DNA from: WHSW01 sp963851045
Lineage (GTDB): Bacteria > Actinomycetota > Thermoleophilia > Solirubrobacterales > 70-9
Reading direction: 5' to 3'
DNA: 64,000 bases
Assembly: GCA_963851045.1 (NCBI GenBank)
Contig: CAWKNC010000002.1
Location: forward strand, 682,001 to 746,000
Notes under the pieces: generated by a model
What the model was told of the DNA's origin: nothing
Database searches by the model: none
Seen by the model: only the letters and a program-made list of their open reading frames with translations
Position numbers and translations under genes: made by a program
In this document: positions 40,370 through 51,140 of the stretch, in pieces
Layout of the letters: the number at the start of each line of letters is the position of its first letter
Numbering within the stretch: position 1 is the first letter of the stretch

Positions 40370-42463
40370 GTGCCCTCTGAGGAGCATGGATTCGGCGAGA
40401 TCGACGAGCTGGCGATCAACACGATCCGAACGCTTGCGATCGACGCGATCCAGAAGGCGAATTCCGGCCATCCCGGAACGCCCATGGCGTTGGCGCCCGT
40501 GGCCTACGTTCTCTTCCAGCGCTTCCTCAGGTTCGACCCGGCCGAGCCGATCTGGCCCAACCGGGACCGTTTCGTGCTGTCGGCCGGCCACGCGTCGATG
40601 CTGCTCTACGCCCTCCTTCATCTCACCGGGGTCCGCGCGGTTGACCCCGACTACGAGGTCGAGGGGACGCCGGCGATCTCGCTCGACGACATCAAGTCCT
40701 TTCGTCAACTGGACTCGAGGGCAGCCGGGCATCCCGAATACCGCTGGACGACGGGCGTGGAGGCCACCACGGGTCCTCTCGGCCAGGGCGTCGCGACGTC
40801 GGTCGGTATGGCGATCGCCTCGAAATGGCAGGCCGCGCACTTCAACCGCTCCGGGTTCCGGCTCTTCGACTTCGACACCTATGTGATCTGCGGCGACGGC
40901 GACCTCATGGAGGGTGTCTCGCACGAGGCCGCCTCGATCGCGGGCCATCAGCGTCTCGACAATCTCTGCTGGATCTACGACAACAACCACATCTCGATCG
41001 ACGGTCATACGGACCTCACCTACGACGACGACGTGGCGGCGCGGTTCATGGGCTACGGCTGGAACGTCGTAAGGGTGGGGGATGCCAACGACCTGGCGCT
41101 GATCAATCGCGCCTTCGCGACCTTCAAGGCGACCGACGATCGTCCGACGCTGATCATCGTCGACAGCCACATCGGCTACGGATCGCCGCACAAGCAGGAC
41201 ACCGCGGCGGCCCACGGCGAGCCGCTCGGCGAGGAGGAAGTTCGCGAGACCAAGCGCGTCTACGGCTGGCCCGTGGACGCTCAGTTCCTCGTCCCCGACG
41301 GGGTACGAGAGCGATTTGACGCTCAGATCGGTGCTCGCGGCCGTGATCTCGTCCGCGAGTGGCAGCGACTGCTCGTCTCCTACGGGCGCGAGCACGCCAC
41401 GCTCGAGGCGCAGATCCACCAGATGCAGCGCCGCGAGCTTCCCGAGGGGTGGGACCGCGACATCCCCTCGTTCGATGCCGACGAGAAGGGCATTGCCACG
41501 CGCAAGGCGTCGAATCAGGTTCAGAACGCGATTGCAGAGCAGATCCCCTGGTATCTGAGCGGGTCCGCCGACCTAACCGATTCGACGTCCGTTCGCCTGA
41601 CGGCCAAAGACGACGAGACCGACGTCGACTTCGAGCCCGGCGCTCGCCCCGGCCGCCAGTTGCATTACGGCATCCGCGAGCACGAGTCGGCGGCGATCTC
41701 CAACGGCCTCTCGCTCTCGAAGCTGCGGCCCTCGTGGTCGACCTACCTCGTCTTTTCCGACTATGCGCGCCCCGCGATCCGGCTATCGGCGCTGATGGAG
41801 CTGCCCGTGATCCACATCTTCACCCACGACTCCATCGGTCTCGGGGAGGACGGGCCCACCCACCAGCCGGTTGAGCACCTCGCCTCGCTGCGGGCGATTC
41901 CGGGTCTCAACGTGATCCGTCCCTGCGACGCCAACGAGGTCGCCGAGGCCTGGCGCGTGACGCTTGAGCAGACGCACCAGCCAACGGCCCTCGTGTTGAC
42001 GCGACAGGACGTTCCGGTGCTCGATCGATCCAAGTACGCATCGGCCGAGGGCCTTCGCAGCGGCGGCTACGTGCTGGCCGATCCCGACGATGGTGACCCC
42101 GAGCTGATCCTGATCGCCACGGGCAGCGAGGTGGCTCTTGCGGTCGAGGCACACGAGCAGCTGATTGCCGACGGGGTGCGCTCGCGCGTGGTCAGCATGC
42201 CGTCGTGGTTCGTCTTCGACCGCCAGGATCAGAGCTACCGCGACTCGGTTTTGCCGCCCGCCGTAACGGCAAGAATCTCGATCGAGGAAGCGTCGACGCT
42301 CGGCTGGGATCGCTATGTCGGCCCGGAAGGCCAGATGATCGGAATGCACACGTTCGGCTCGTCGGCGCCCCTCAAAGACGTCCTGGGAAAGTTCGGCTTT
42401 ACGCCGGAGAAGGTGGTCGAGACAGCGAAGCAGCTGCTCGGCGGAAAGGAAGCGAAGCGATGA
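40370..42463 (+). CDS. tkt: Transketolase
   Basis: 697 aa, full length. Substrate/TPP features: KANSGHPGTPMALAPVAYVL, SAGHASMLLYALLHLTG, the TPP motif GDGDLMEGVSHEAASIAGH ... DNNHISIDG, and the C-half HDSIGLGEDGPTHQPVEH. It transfers two-carbon units between sugar phosphates in the non-oxidative pentose pathway. The GTG start follows TAGTCT by 6 bases; the stop overlaps tal (ATGA), so both are made together. Confidence 0.96.
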   Translation: MPSEEHGFGEIDELAINTIRTLAIDAIQKANSGHPGTPMALAPVAYVLFQRFLRFDPAEPIWPNRDRFVLSAGHASMLLYALLHLTGVRAVDPDYEVEGTPAISLDDIKSFRQLDSRAAGHPEYRWTTGVEATTGPLGQGVATSVGMAIASKWQAAHFNRSGFRLFDFDTYVICGDGDLMEGVSHEAASIAGHQRLDNLCWIYDNNHISIDGHTDLTYDDDVAARFMGYGWNVVRVGDANDLALINRAFATFKATDDRPTLIIVDSHIGYGSPHKQDTAAAHGEPLGEEEVRETKRVYGWPVDAQFLVPDGVRERFDAQIGARGRDLVREWQRLLVSYGREHATLEAQIHQMQRRELPEGWDRDIPSFDADEKGIATRKASNQVQNAIAEQIPWYLSGSADLTDSTSVRLTAKDDETDVDFEPGARPGRQLHYGIREHESAAISNGLSLSKLRPSWSTYLVFSDYARPAIRLSALMELPVIHIFTHDSIGLGEDGPTHQPVEHLASLRAIPGLNVIRPCDANEVAEAWRVTLEQTHQPTALVLTRQDVPVLDRSKYASAEGLRSGGYVLADPDDGDPELILIATGSEVALAVEAHEQLIADGVRSRVVSMPSWFVFDRQDQSYRDSVLPPAVTARISIEEASTLGWDRYVGPEGQMIGMHTFGSSAPLKDVLGKFGFTPEKVVETAKQLLGGKEAKR

Positions 42464-43530
42464 AGTCAACGCAGGAGCTGCACGACCTGGGCCAGAGCCT
42501 GTGGGTCGACAACATCACCCGCGACATGCTCGACGACGGCACCCTCGCCGGCTACATCGACGAGCTCTCGATCACCGGGCTGACCTCCAACCCAACGATC
42601 TTCGACAAGGCGATCGGCGGCGGCAGCGCCTACGACGAGCAGGTCGCCGAGCTCACCGATCAGGGCATCGAGGGCGAGGACCTGTTCTTCGAGCTCGCGC
42701 TCACCGACCTTCGCCGCGCCGCCGAGCTCTTCAAGCCGGTTCACGAGCGGACCGACGGCGTCGACGGGCGCGTCTCACTCGAGGTATCGCCGCTGTTGGC
42801 GGACTCAGACCAAGCGACGATCAAGCAGGCCGCGGAGCTCTACGGGCGCGCGGAGGAGAACTTCTTCATCAAGATCCCCGGCACGATCGCCGGGCATGCC
42901 GCCATTGAGGAGACGATCTACGCCGGGATCCCTGTCAACGTCACCCTGCTGTTCTCGACCGAGCACTACCTCGGGGCTGCCGAGGCCTACATGCGCGGCA
43001 TCGAGCGGCGGATCGATGCGGGTCTCAACCCCGACGTCGCTTCCGTTGCGTCGCTGTTCATCAGCCGCTGGGATGCGGCGGTCGCCGACAAGGCCCCGGA
43101 CGAGCTCGTCAACGAGCTCGGGATCGCGGTCGGCAAGAAGACCTACGCCGCATACCGCGAGCTGCTCGAGTCCGACCGCATGCTGCGGCTGCAAAACGAG
43201 GGCGCACGTGCGCAGCGGCTGCTGTGGGCGTCGACCGGTACCAAGGATCCGAACGCCTCCGACGTCCTCTACATCGAGGGCCTCGCATCGCCTTTCACCG
43301 TTAACACGATGCCGGAGAAGGCACTCAACGCCTTCGCCGACCACGGCAAGGTGGGGCAGCCGCTTCCGGCCGATGGCGGCGATGCCGACGAGACGCTGCA
43401 GGCGTTCAACGACGCCGGCATCGACCCCGACGCTGTCGCGCTGAAGCTGCAGGAGGACGGCAAGCAGGCGTTCGTCGACTCCTGGAACGAGCTGCTCTCA
43501 ACGATCTCGAGACAGCGCCAGGCCGCATAG
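42460..43530 (+). CDS. tal: Transaldolase, mycobacterial type
   Basis: 356 aa, the longer actinobacterial/cyanobacterial type. N-terminus QSLWVDNITRDML and SITGLTSNPTIFDKAI; Schiff-base Lys in ENFFIKIPGT; GIPVNVTLLFSTEHYL; SLFISRWD. It exchanges dihydroxyacetone units between sugar phosphates, completing the non-oxidative branch with tkt. GGAAAGGAAG upstream gives a ribosome site and the start overlaps the tkt stop by 4 bases. Confidence 0.95.
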   Translation: MKSTQELHDLGQSLWVDNITRDMLDDGTLAGYIDELSITGLTSNPTIFDKAIGGGSAYDEQVAELTDQGIEGEDLFFELALTDLRRAAELFKPVHERTDGVDGRVSLEVSPLLADSDQATIKQAAELYGRAEENFFIKIPGTIAGHAAIEETIYAGIPVNVTLLFSTEHYLGAAEAYMRGIERRIDAGLNPDVASVASLFISRWDAAVADKAPDELVNELGIAVGKKTYAAYRELLESDRMLRLQNEGARAQRLLWASTGTKDPNASDVLYIEGLASPFTVNTMPEKALNAFADHGKVGQPLPADGGDADETLQAFNDAGIDPDAVALKLQEDGKQAFVDSWNELLSTISRQRQAA

Positions 43531-43541
43531 ACGGCTGAAGG

Positions 43542-43562
43542 GGGTGGCTCGGCCACCCTCTT
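43542..43562 (+). terminator. Hairpin after transaldolase
   Basis: GGGTGGC and GCCACCC (43542-43548, 43552-43558) pair perfectly around loop TCG, followed by TCTT. The stem is 7 bp and very stable, but the T tract is short. It is between the tal stop and the next start only 6 bases later, so it would separate the enzyme operon from the secreted-protein genes. Confidence 0.5.
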
Positions 43563-43567
43563 GGGGT

Positions 43568-45424
43568 ATGGACGGGTTTGGCATTCGCCGCAATGCTCAT
43601 CGCGTGAGACGTGCTGCGGCTATCGCGATCGTGCTGTGCCTTGTCGGCGCCGGCCAGGCGTCGGCTGCCTGGGAGCAGCCCGTCGGTGGGCCATCGCCGA
43701 TCAACCGATCGGCGACCGCGTATTCGCAGGCGCCGAGCATCCTCGCCATCGACGGCGTTCCCTACGTCGCCTGGGACGAGTTCGATGGCAGCAAGGCAAA
43801 GATTCGCGTTGCGCGACTCAACGCTGCGGGCACTGCTTGGGAACGGCTGGGGGAGACGCTCAACCCGGTGGCGCCGATCAACCAGTCAGCTTCTCAGAAT
43901 GCCTACGACTCCAGCCTCGCTGCAGTGGCCGGGGTGCCGTATGTCGCCTGGGGTGAGGGCGACGGCGTCAGCACGAAGATCAGAGTCGCCAGGCTGAACG
44001 CCGATGGGAGCGGCTGGGAAAAGGTCGGCGCGACGCTCGACCCAAACTCACCGATCAACCAGACAGCGAGTCGGAGCGGCTTCGAACCCAGCTTGATCAC
44101 AATCGGCAGCGTCCCTTACGTCGCCTGGGCGGAGGACGACGGCGTCAACGACGAGATTCGCGTCGCGCGTCTCAACTCGGCCGGTACGGGGTGGGAAAAG
44201 GTCGGCCAGACCCTGGCTCCCGCCTCCCCGATCAACCAATCGAGCACCCAGTCGAGTACCGATCCATCTCTCGCCGAGCTGAACGGCGTTCCCTACGTAG
44301 CCTGGTCGGAGTCGGACGGCTCGAACTACGAGATCCGCGCTGCGCGTTTGAACGCGGCGGGCACCGGCTGGGAGAAGGTCATCAACGCCTCGTCGCCGAT
44401 CAACCAGTCGAATGGCCACGACGGCGACGATCCGAGTCTTTCCGTGATCAACGGCAGCTTGTACATCGCCTGGTCCGAGGACGACGGCGTCAACCAGGAG
44501 ATCCGCGTCGCGCGCCTGAACTCGACGCAGACGGCGTGGGAGAAGGTTGGTCAGGCGACCAATCCGGCCTCGCCGTTGAACGTCGCGCCTGATCGGGACG
44601 CGATCGATCCGGGCCTCGTCGGGGTCGACGGCGGACCATATGTGTCATGGCGCGAGAGGACCGCTCTCGGACTCGAGATGCGCGTCGCTCGCCTCAGCGC
44701 AGACGGAACCGCGTGGGAGCGGGTCGCAGACGCAGCCTCGCCGATCAACGAGGTGCCCGGTGAGGACGGATACCGGGGCAGCATCGCGGCGGTCAACGGC
44801 GTCCCGTACGTCGCCTGGGCGGAGGAGGACACATCCGGCGCCGAAACCCGCGTCGCCCGTCTCGAGCCCGAGCTAATCGCTCAGAACGCCGCGGCCGGCC
44901 ACGACTCGGCCACCCTCAGCGCCACCTGGCGCACCTATGGCCTCGCCTATCCGCTCGGCTTCGACTACGGACCTGCGCTCGAATCCTCGACCACGGCCAT
45001 CCCGGCAACGACGGGCGTCGATGAGACAACCGTCTCTCAAGGCGTCAGCGGCCTCACCCCCCAAACTGCCTACCAGGTGCGTCCCTTCGCCCTCGCAGGG
45101 GTCCCGGCGCCGCGCGTCCTCGGCTCCGTCGGCGCATTCTCAACGACACCACCACCGCCCGACACCACTCCCCCCGAAACCAGGATCACCAAGGATCCGA
45201 AGAACAAGCTGAAGAAGTCGAAGGCCAAGTACAGGTTCATCTCGACCGAGCCGAACTCGACCTTCGTCTGCAAGTTCGACAAGAAGAAGCGCAAGCCGTG
45301 TGACGCCGGTAAGGCCAAGTACAAGCGCCTCGACGACGGCAAGCACAAGTTCAAGGTCTACGCCGTCGACGCGGCCGGTAATCGCGACCGGAGTCCGGCG
45401 AAGGACAAGTTCAAGGTCGTTTGA
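43568..45424 (+). CDS. Secreted seven-repeat beta-propeller protein (first of tandem pair)
   Basis: 618 aa. Signal peptide (VRRAAAIAIVLCLVGAGQAS) then seven repeats of about 57 residues, each with SPIN-Q-S, GVPYVAW, E-DG and IRVARLN-AGT-WE-VG, which predict a seven-bladed propeller. A fibronectin-like segment follows (AQNAAAGHDSATLSATWRTYG), then the C-terminal module PETRITKDPKNKLKKSKAK ... YAVDAAGNRDRSP. ATG 43568 is the first start after the terminator hairpin; GTG 43604 at the signal peptide is an alternative. Function unknown; probably binds a surface or sugar ligand. Confidence 0.82.
   Translation: MDGFGIRRNAHRVRRAAAIAIVLCLVGAGQASAAWEQPVGGPSPINRSATAYSQAPSILAIDGVPYVAWDEFDGSKAKIRVARLNAAGTAWERLGETLNPVAPINQSASQNAYDSSLAAVAGVPYVAWGEGDGVSTKIRVARLNADGSGWEKVGATLDPNSPINQTASRSGFEPSLITIGSVPYVAWAEDDGVNDEIRVARLNSAGTGWEKVGQTLAPASPINQSSTQSSTDPSLAELNGVPYVAWSESDGSNYEIRAARLNAAGTGWEKVINASSPINQSNGHDGDDPSLSVINGSLYIAWSEDDGVNQEIRVARLNSTQTAWEKVGQATNPASPLNVAPDRDAIDPGLVGVDGGPYVSWRERTALGLEMRVARLSADGTAWERVADAASPINEVPGEDGYRGSIAAVNGVPYVAWAEEDTSGAETRVARLEPELIAQNAAAGHDSATLSATWRTYGLAYPLGFDYGPALESSTTAIPATTGVDETTVSQGVSGLTPQTAYQVRPFALAGVPAPRVLGSVGAFSTTPPPPDTTPPETRITKDPKNKLKKSKAKYRFISTEPNSTFVCKFDKKKRKPCDAGKAKYKRLDDGKHKFKVYAVDAAGNRDRSPAKDKFKVV
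45186..45424 (+). repeat. Direct repeat copy 1, propeller C-terminal module
   Basis: The final 239 bases of the first propeller gene recur at 46916-47154 without indels at a constant offset of 1730. Counting by eye over 234 of these bases gives 12 mismatches (about 95% identity), several of them amino-acid neutral. The rest of the two genes is far more diverged. Confidence 0.9.
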
Positions 45425-47154
45425 TGAAGCGCACTGCGGCGATCGCGATCGTGCTGGTGCTTGCAGGCGTCGCCTCGGCTTCCGCGGCATGGCGCCAGCC
45501 CGTCGGTGGCGTCTCGCCGATCAACCTCGCGGCAGGCACGAACGCGGGCCCGCCGAGTCTCACCGCGATCGGCGGTGTCCCGTATCTGGCATGGGCCGAG
45601 GGCAATCAGGTCGGCGTCGCGCGGCTCAACGCGGACGGGACCGCGTGGCAGGGGATCACACCGGCACCGCTCGCTGTCTCCGCGCCGACGCAGGTCAGCA
45701 TTACCTCGACGGCAGGCACCCCGTTGGTCGCCGTAGCCCATACGGAGGCGGGCGCCGAGGTGGTCAATGTGTTCCGGCCCAACACGGCAGGAACCGGCTG
45801 GGACCCCGTCGGGAGCCGGCTGTCCAGCTTCGGCACGCAACCGTCGATGACGACCGTGGCCGGGGTGCCCTACATCACCTGGATCGATACCAACGGCGGC
45901 AACAAGGAGGTCTTCGTCGCCCACCTCAACAGCGCCGGCAATGGCTGGGTGCCCGACCGTGATGCTCCCTCGCCGATCAACGTCTCGACCTCGGCGGACG
46001 CCAACGCCCCGGGCCTGGCGGACGTCGGCGGGGTGCCATGGGTCGCCTGGCACGAGGCCGCGGGAGCCCAGAACAACGTCTACGTCGCCAAGCTCACCGG
46101 ATCGACCTGGACGAAGGTCCCGGCCGCAGTCACGCCGGTCGACAAGGTGGCTTCCGCCGACGCCCAGACGGTGAGCCTGACGGCGATGGGCGGGGTGCCA
46201 TGGATCTCCTGGGCCGAACAGCAGGGCTCGAGCTACCAGATCCGGGTGGCGCGCTTCGATTCCGCAACGGATGCGTGGGTCCGGGTTGCCGATTCGATCT
46301 CACCCATCAACGCGGATCCCGCGCGTGTCGCCAACGAGACCCGGCTGAACTCCTTTGACGGCGTTCCATACGTCGCTTGGCACGAAGTCACCGCGACCGG
46401 GACCGAGATCCGGGTGGCACGTCTCAATTCCGCCGGCACGGGCTGGGAGCGCCTTGCCGATTCGCCCTCGCCCATCAATCAGAGCCCGAGCCAGAACGCT
46501 GGGGCAGTCTCGCTGGCCAACGTCGGAGGCATCCCCTTTGTGGCATGGAAGGAACCCGATGCCGGCGGCGTCAACCAGGTCCGCGTCAGTCGCCTCGAGC
46601 CCGAGTTCCAGGCCCAGTCCGTCAGCCCCGGCTCGACGACCGCCACCGCCTCGGCCACCTGGCATACCTACGGACTCCGTTACCCGATCGGCTTCGACTA
46701 CGGCTCCGCTCTCGAGCACTCGACCACGCCGGCGCTATCGCCCTTGGGCGAGCAGGCCCCGACCATCACTCAGGAGATCTCGGGTCTCAGTCCCTCCGGC
46801 AACTATCAGCTGCGTTCCTACGCGACGGCGCCGGTTCCGCCAAAGCTGTCTGCCTCTAGCACGACCCTCTTCCAGACCAGCGGCGCGACAGACATGACGC
46901 CCCCCGAGACCACGATCACCAAGGATCCGAAGAACAAGCTCAAGAAGTCGAAGGCGAAGTACAAGTTCATCTCATCAGAGCCGAACTCGACCTTCGTCTG
47001 CAAGTTCGACAAGAAGAAGCCCAAGCCGTGTGACGCCGGTAAGGCCAAGTACAAGCGCCTCGACGACGGCAAGCACAAGTTCAAGGTCTACGCCGTCGAC
47101 GCGGCCGGTAACCGCGACCGGAGTCCGGCGAAAGACAAGTTCAAGGTTCTCTGA
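45424..47154 (+). CDS. Secreted seven-repeat beta-propeller protein (second of tandem pair)
   Basis: 576 aa paralog of the gene just upstream, overlapping it by one base (TGATG). Signal peptide AAIAIVLVLAGVASASA, then seven propeller repeats with more drift (AIGGVPYLAW, TVAGVPYITW, DVGGVPWVAW, AMGGVPWISW, SFDGVPYVAW, NVGGIPFVAW and one lacking the Trp). Then comes the same fibronectin-like segment and the near-identical C-terminal module with 12 mismatches in 234 bases. The pair arose by tandem duplication; the 3' module has been kept alike, perhaps by gene conversion. Confidence 0.82.
   Translation: MKRTAAIAIVLVLAGVASASAAWRQPVGGVSPINLAAGTNAGPPSLTAIGGVPYLAWAEGNQVGVARLNADGTAWQGITPAPLAVSAPTQVSITSTAGTPLVAVAHTEAGAEVVNVFRPNTAGTGWDPVGSRLSSFGTQPSMTTVAGVPYITWIDTNGGNKEVFVAHLNSAGNGWVPDRDAPSPINVSTSADANAPGLADVGGVPWVAWHEAAGAQNNVYVAKLTGSTWTKVPAAVTPVDKVASADAQTVSLTAMGGVPWISWAEQQGSSYQIRVARFDSATDAWVRVADSISPINADPARVANETRLNSFDGVPYVAWHEVTATGTEIRVARLNSAGTGWERLADSPSPINQSPSQNAGAVSLANVGGIPFVAWKEPDAGGVNQVRVSRLEPEFQAQSVSPGSTTATASATWHTYGLRYPIGFDYGSALEHSTTPALSPLGEQAPTITQEISGLSPSGNYQLRSYATAPVPPKLSASSTTLFQTSGATDMTPPETTITKDPKNKLKKSKAKYKFISSEPNSTFVCKFDKKKPKPCDAGKAKYKRLDDGKHKFKVYAVDAAGNRDRSPAKDKFKVL
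46916..47154 (+). repeat. Direct repeat copy 2, propeller C-terminal module
   Basis: Second copy of the 239-base repeat. The 1730-base spacing equals the length of one gene unit, so homologous recombination between copies would delete or duplicate exactly one propeller gene in frame. Confidence 0.9.
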
Positions 47155-47167
47155 TTCGATACGCGCG

Positions 47168-48760
47168 ATGAGCGCGCTCCGTGAATCTGAGGCCTGGAAG
47201 GCGCTGGAAGCACACCACGCCGAGATCGCGCCGCGGCACCTGCGGGATCTGTTCGAGGCCGATCGCGACCGCGGTGCGCGGATGACCGCCGAGGCCGCCG
47301 GGCTCTATCTCGACTACTCGAAGAATCGGATCACCGCCGACACGCTCGAGTTGCTCGTCGAGCTCGCGCAGGAGCGCGGGGTGGGCGAGCTTCGTGACCG
47401 GATGTTCCGCGGCGAGCACATCAACGCCTCCGAGGATCGCCCGGTGCTCCATGCAGCGCTGCGGATGCCGCGTGATCGCTCGCTGATCGTCGACGGCGCC
47501 GACGTCGTCAAGGAGGTCCACGAAACGCTCGATCGCATGGCCGCCTTCAGCGAGCGTGTGCGCTCCGGCCTCTGGCGCGGCCACACGGGTGAGCCGATTC
47601 GCAACGTCGTCAACATCGGCATCGGCGGCTCCGACCTCGGTCCCGAGATGGCCTACGAGGCGCTGCGCCATTACTCGCGCCGCGACATGACATTTCGCTT
47701 CGTCTCCAATGTCGACGCGACCGACTTCGTCGAGGCGACCCGCGACCTGAAGCAGGCCGAGACGCTCTTCATCGTCGCCTCGAAGACATTCACGACCCTC
47801 GAGACGATGACCAACGCGCAGACCGCGCGACAGTGGTTGCTGGCGGGACTTGACGGCGACTCCGACGCGGTGGCCAGGCACTTCGTCGCGGTCTCGACCA
47901 ACGCCGAGGAGGTTGCCAAGTTCGGGATCGACACGGAGAACATGTTCGGCTTCTGGGAGTGGGTCGGCGGCCGCTACTCGATGGAGTCGGCGATCGGGTT
48001 GTCGACGATGCTCGCTATCGGGTCCGAAGGGTTCGCCGAACTGCTCGCTGGCTCACACGCGATGGACGAGCATTTTCGCGAGGCTCCCTTCGGCCAGAAC
48101 CTGCCCGCGCTGATGGGGCTCCTGGGCGTCTGGTACGGCGACTTCTTCGGGGCGCAGACCGTGGCGGTGCTGCCGTACGAGCAATACCTCAAGCGCTTTC
48201 CCGCGTACCTCCAGCAGCTGACGATGGAGTCGAACGGCAAGCGCGTGACGATCGAAGGAGAAGCCGTCGACTACGAGACGGGCGCCGTGTTCTGGGGCGA
48301 ACCGGGAACCAACGGCCAGCACTCCTTCTACCAGCTGATCCACCAGGGGACGAAGCTGATTCCCTGTGATCTGATCGGCTTCCACGAGCCGCTCAACCCC
48401 CTCGGCGAACACCACGACCTCCTCTTGGCCAACGTCTTCGCCCAGGGCGAGGCGCTTGCGTTCGGTTCCGACAACGAGAATCCCCACCGGCAGTTCCCAG
48501 GCAACCGCCCGTCGAACACGATCCTCGCTCAGCGCCTCGACCCGCGGACGCTCGGCAGCCTCGTGACGCTGTACGAGCACGCGGTATTCACGCAGGGCGC
48601 GATCTGGGGCATCGACTCGTTCGATCAGTGGGGGGTCGAGCTGGGCAAGGTCCTCGCGAAGCGGATCGTCCCCGAGCTCCAATCCGGGTCGGAGCTCGGC
48701 CACGATTCCTCGACCAACGCGCTCATCCGCCGCTACCGAGCAAATCGCAGCGTTGGCTGA
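47168..48760 (+). CDS. pgi: Glucose-6-phosphate isomerase
   Basis: 530 aa, typical of the long bacterial form. Signatures: NVVNIGIGGSDLGPEMAYEAL, the FIVASKTFTTLETM loop, FGFWEWVGGRYSMESAIGLS, the catalytic Glu in GEPGTNGQHSFYQLIHQGT and the C-terminal SFDQWGVELGKVLAK. It interconverts glucose and fructose 6-phosphate and links this island to glycolysis. The end overlaps the HAD phosphatase start by 8 bases. Confidence 0.96.
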   Translation: MSALRESEAWKALEAHHAEIAPRHLRDLFEADRDRGARMTAEAAGLYLDYSKNRITADTLELLVELAQERGVGELRDRMFRGEHINASEDRPVLHAALRMPRDRSLIVDGADVVKEVHETLDRMAAFSERVRSGLWRGHTGEPIRNVVNIGIGGSDLGPEMAYEALRHYSRRDMTFRFVSNVDATDFVEATRDLKQAETLFIVASKTFTTLETMTNAQTARQWLLAGLDGDSDAVARHFVAVSTNAEEVAKFGIDTENMFGFWEWVGGRYSMESAIGLSTMLAIGSEGFAELLAGSHAMDEHFREAPFGQNLPALMGLLGVWYGDFFGAQTVAVLPYEQYLKRFPAYLQQLTMESNGKRVTIEGEAVDYETGAVFWGEPGTNGQHSFYQLIHQGTKLIPCDLIGFHEPLNPLGEHHDLLLANVFAQGEALAFGSDNENPHRQFPGNRPSNTILAQRLDPRTLGSLVTLYEHAVFTQGAIWGIDSFDQWGVELGKVLAKRIVPELQSGSELGHDSSTNALIRRYRANRSVG

Positions 48761-49430
48761 ATCCGTCCCGGCGCTGCTGTTCGATATCGACGGCACCCTG
48801 GTCACGACCGGAGGCGCCTCCGACCGCGCCTGGCACCGCGCCTTTCTCGAGATCCACGCCGTCGATGTCAACGTTCCCGACTACACCGGCAAGGGTGTGC
48901 CTGACCCAGAGGTCGGCCTTCAGTGCTTTCGCGGCTCGCTCGAGCGTGAGCCGAGCGGTGACGAGATGGCCAAGTTGATGGCGTTGCGACAGCGCTACCT
49001 CGCCGAGGAGGTCGAGTCGTCGCCGGGCTATCGGGTTATGCCCGGCGTGGTCGACCTTCTCGAGCGCCTGACGTCAGAGGGGCGACTGCTGGGGCTAATC
49101 ACCGGCAACACCGAGCCCGCCGCCCACATCAAGCTCGCGCGCGGCGATCTCAACCGCTATTTCAGCTTCGGCGGCTTCGGCTCGGATGCCAACCACCGCG
49201 TCGACGTCTGCCGCAAGGCGCTCGACCGCGCAGCTCACGCTGCGGCCGGGAACCTCGATCGCGACGGTTCGATTGCGGTCGGCGACACCCCGCTCGACAT
49301 CAGCGCCGGGCACGGCGCCGGGATCAGGGTTCTGGGCGTCGCCACCGGCGAGTACGCGGTCGAGCAGTTGCTCGAGGCCGGGGCCGACCGCGCGGTCGAG
49401 ACGCTCGAGGATGCCCGCCTGCCGTTCTAG
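48753..49430 (+). CDS. HAD-superfamily phosphatase (phosphoglycolate phosphatase-like)
   Basis: 225 aa. HAD motif I LLFDIDGTLVTTGG with the nucleophile Asp, motif II GLITGNTEP, motif III Lys in CRKALDR and motif IV VGDTPLDISAG. A helical cap lies between motifs I and II, as in the Gph/beta-phosphoglucomutase subfamily. The TTG start lies inside the pgi 3' end, so the two are cotranslated. A sugar-phosphate or phosphoglycolate substrate is plausible from context. Confidence 0.88.
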   Translation: MAESVPALLFDIDGTLVTTGGASDRAWHRAFLEIHAVDVNVPDYTGKGVPDPEVGLQCFRGSLEREPSGDEMAKLMALRQRYLAEEVESSPGYRVMPGVVDLLERLTSEGRLLGLITGNTEPAAHIKLARGDLNRYFSFGGFGSDANHRVDVCRKALDRAAHAAAGNLDRDGSIAVGDTPLDISAGHGAGIRVLGVATGEYAVEQLLEAGADRAVETLEDARLPF

Positions 49431-49452
49431 GCCCGCTACCTTGAGCGACCCG

Positions 49453-51108
<1,656 letters not shown>

Positions 51109-51140
51109 AGCTTTCCGGCCAACCGGCCGAGGAATTGAAC

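Noticed and set aside
51109..51134. Terminator after ettA
   Set aside because: CGGCC/GGCCG can pair but the stem is short, there is no T tract, and the sequence contains the ribosome site of the pilin gene.
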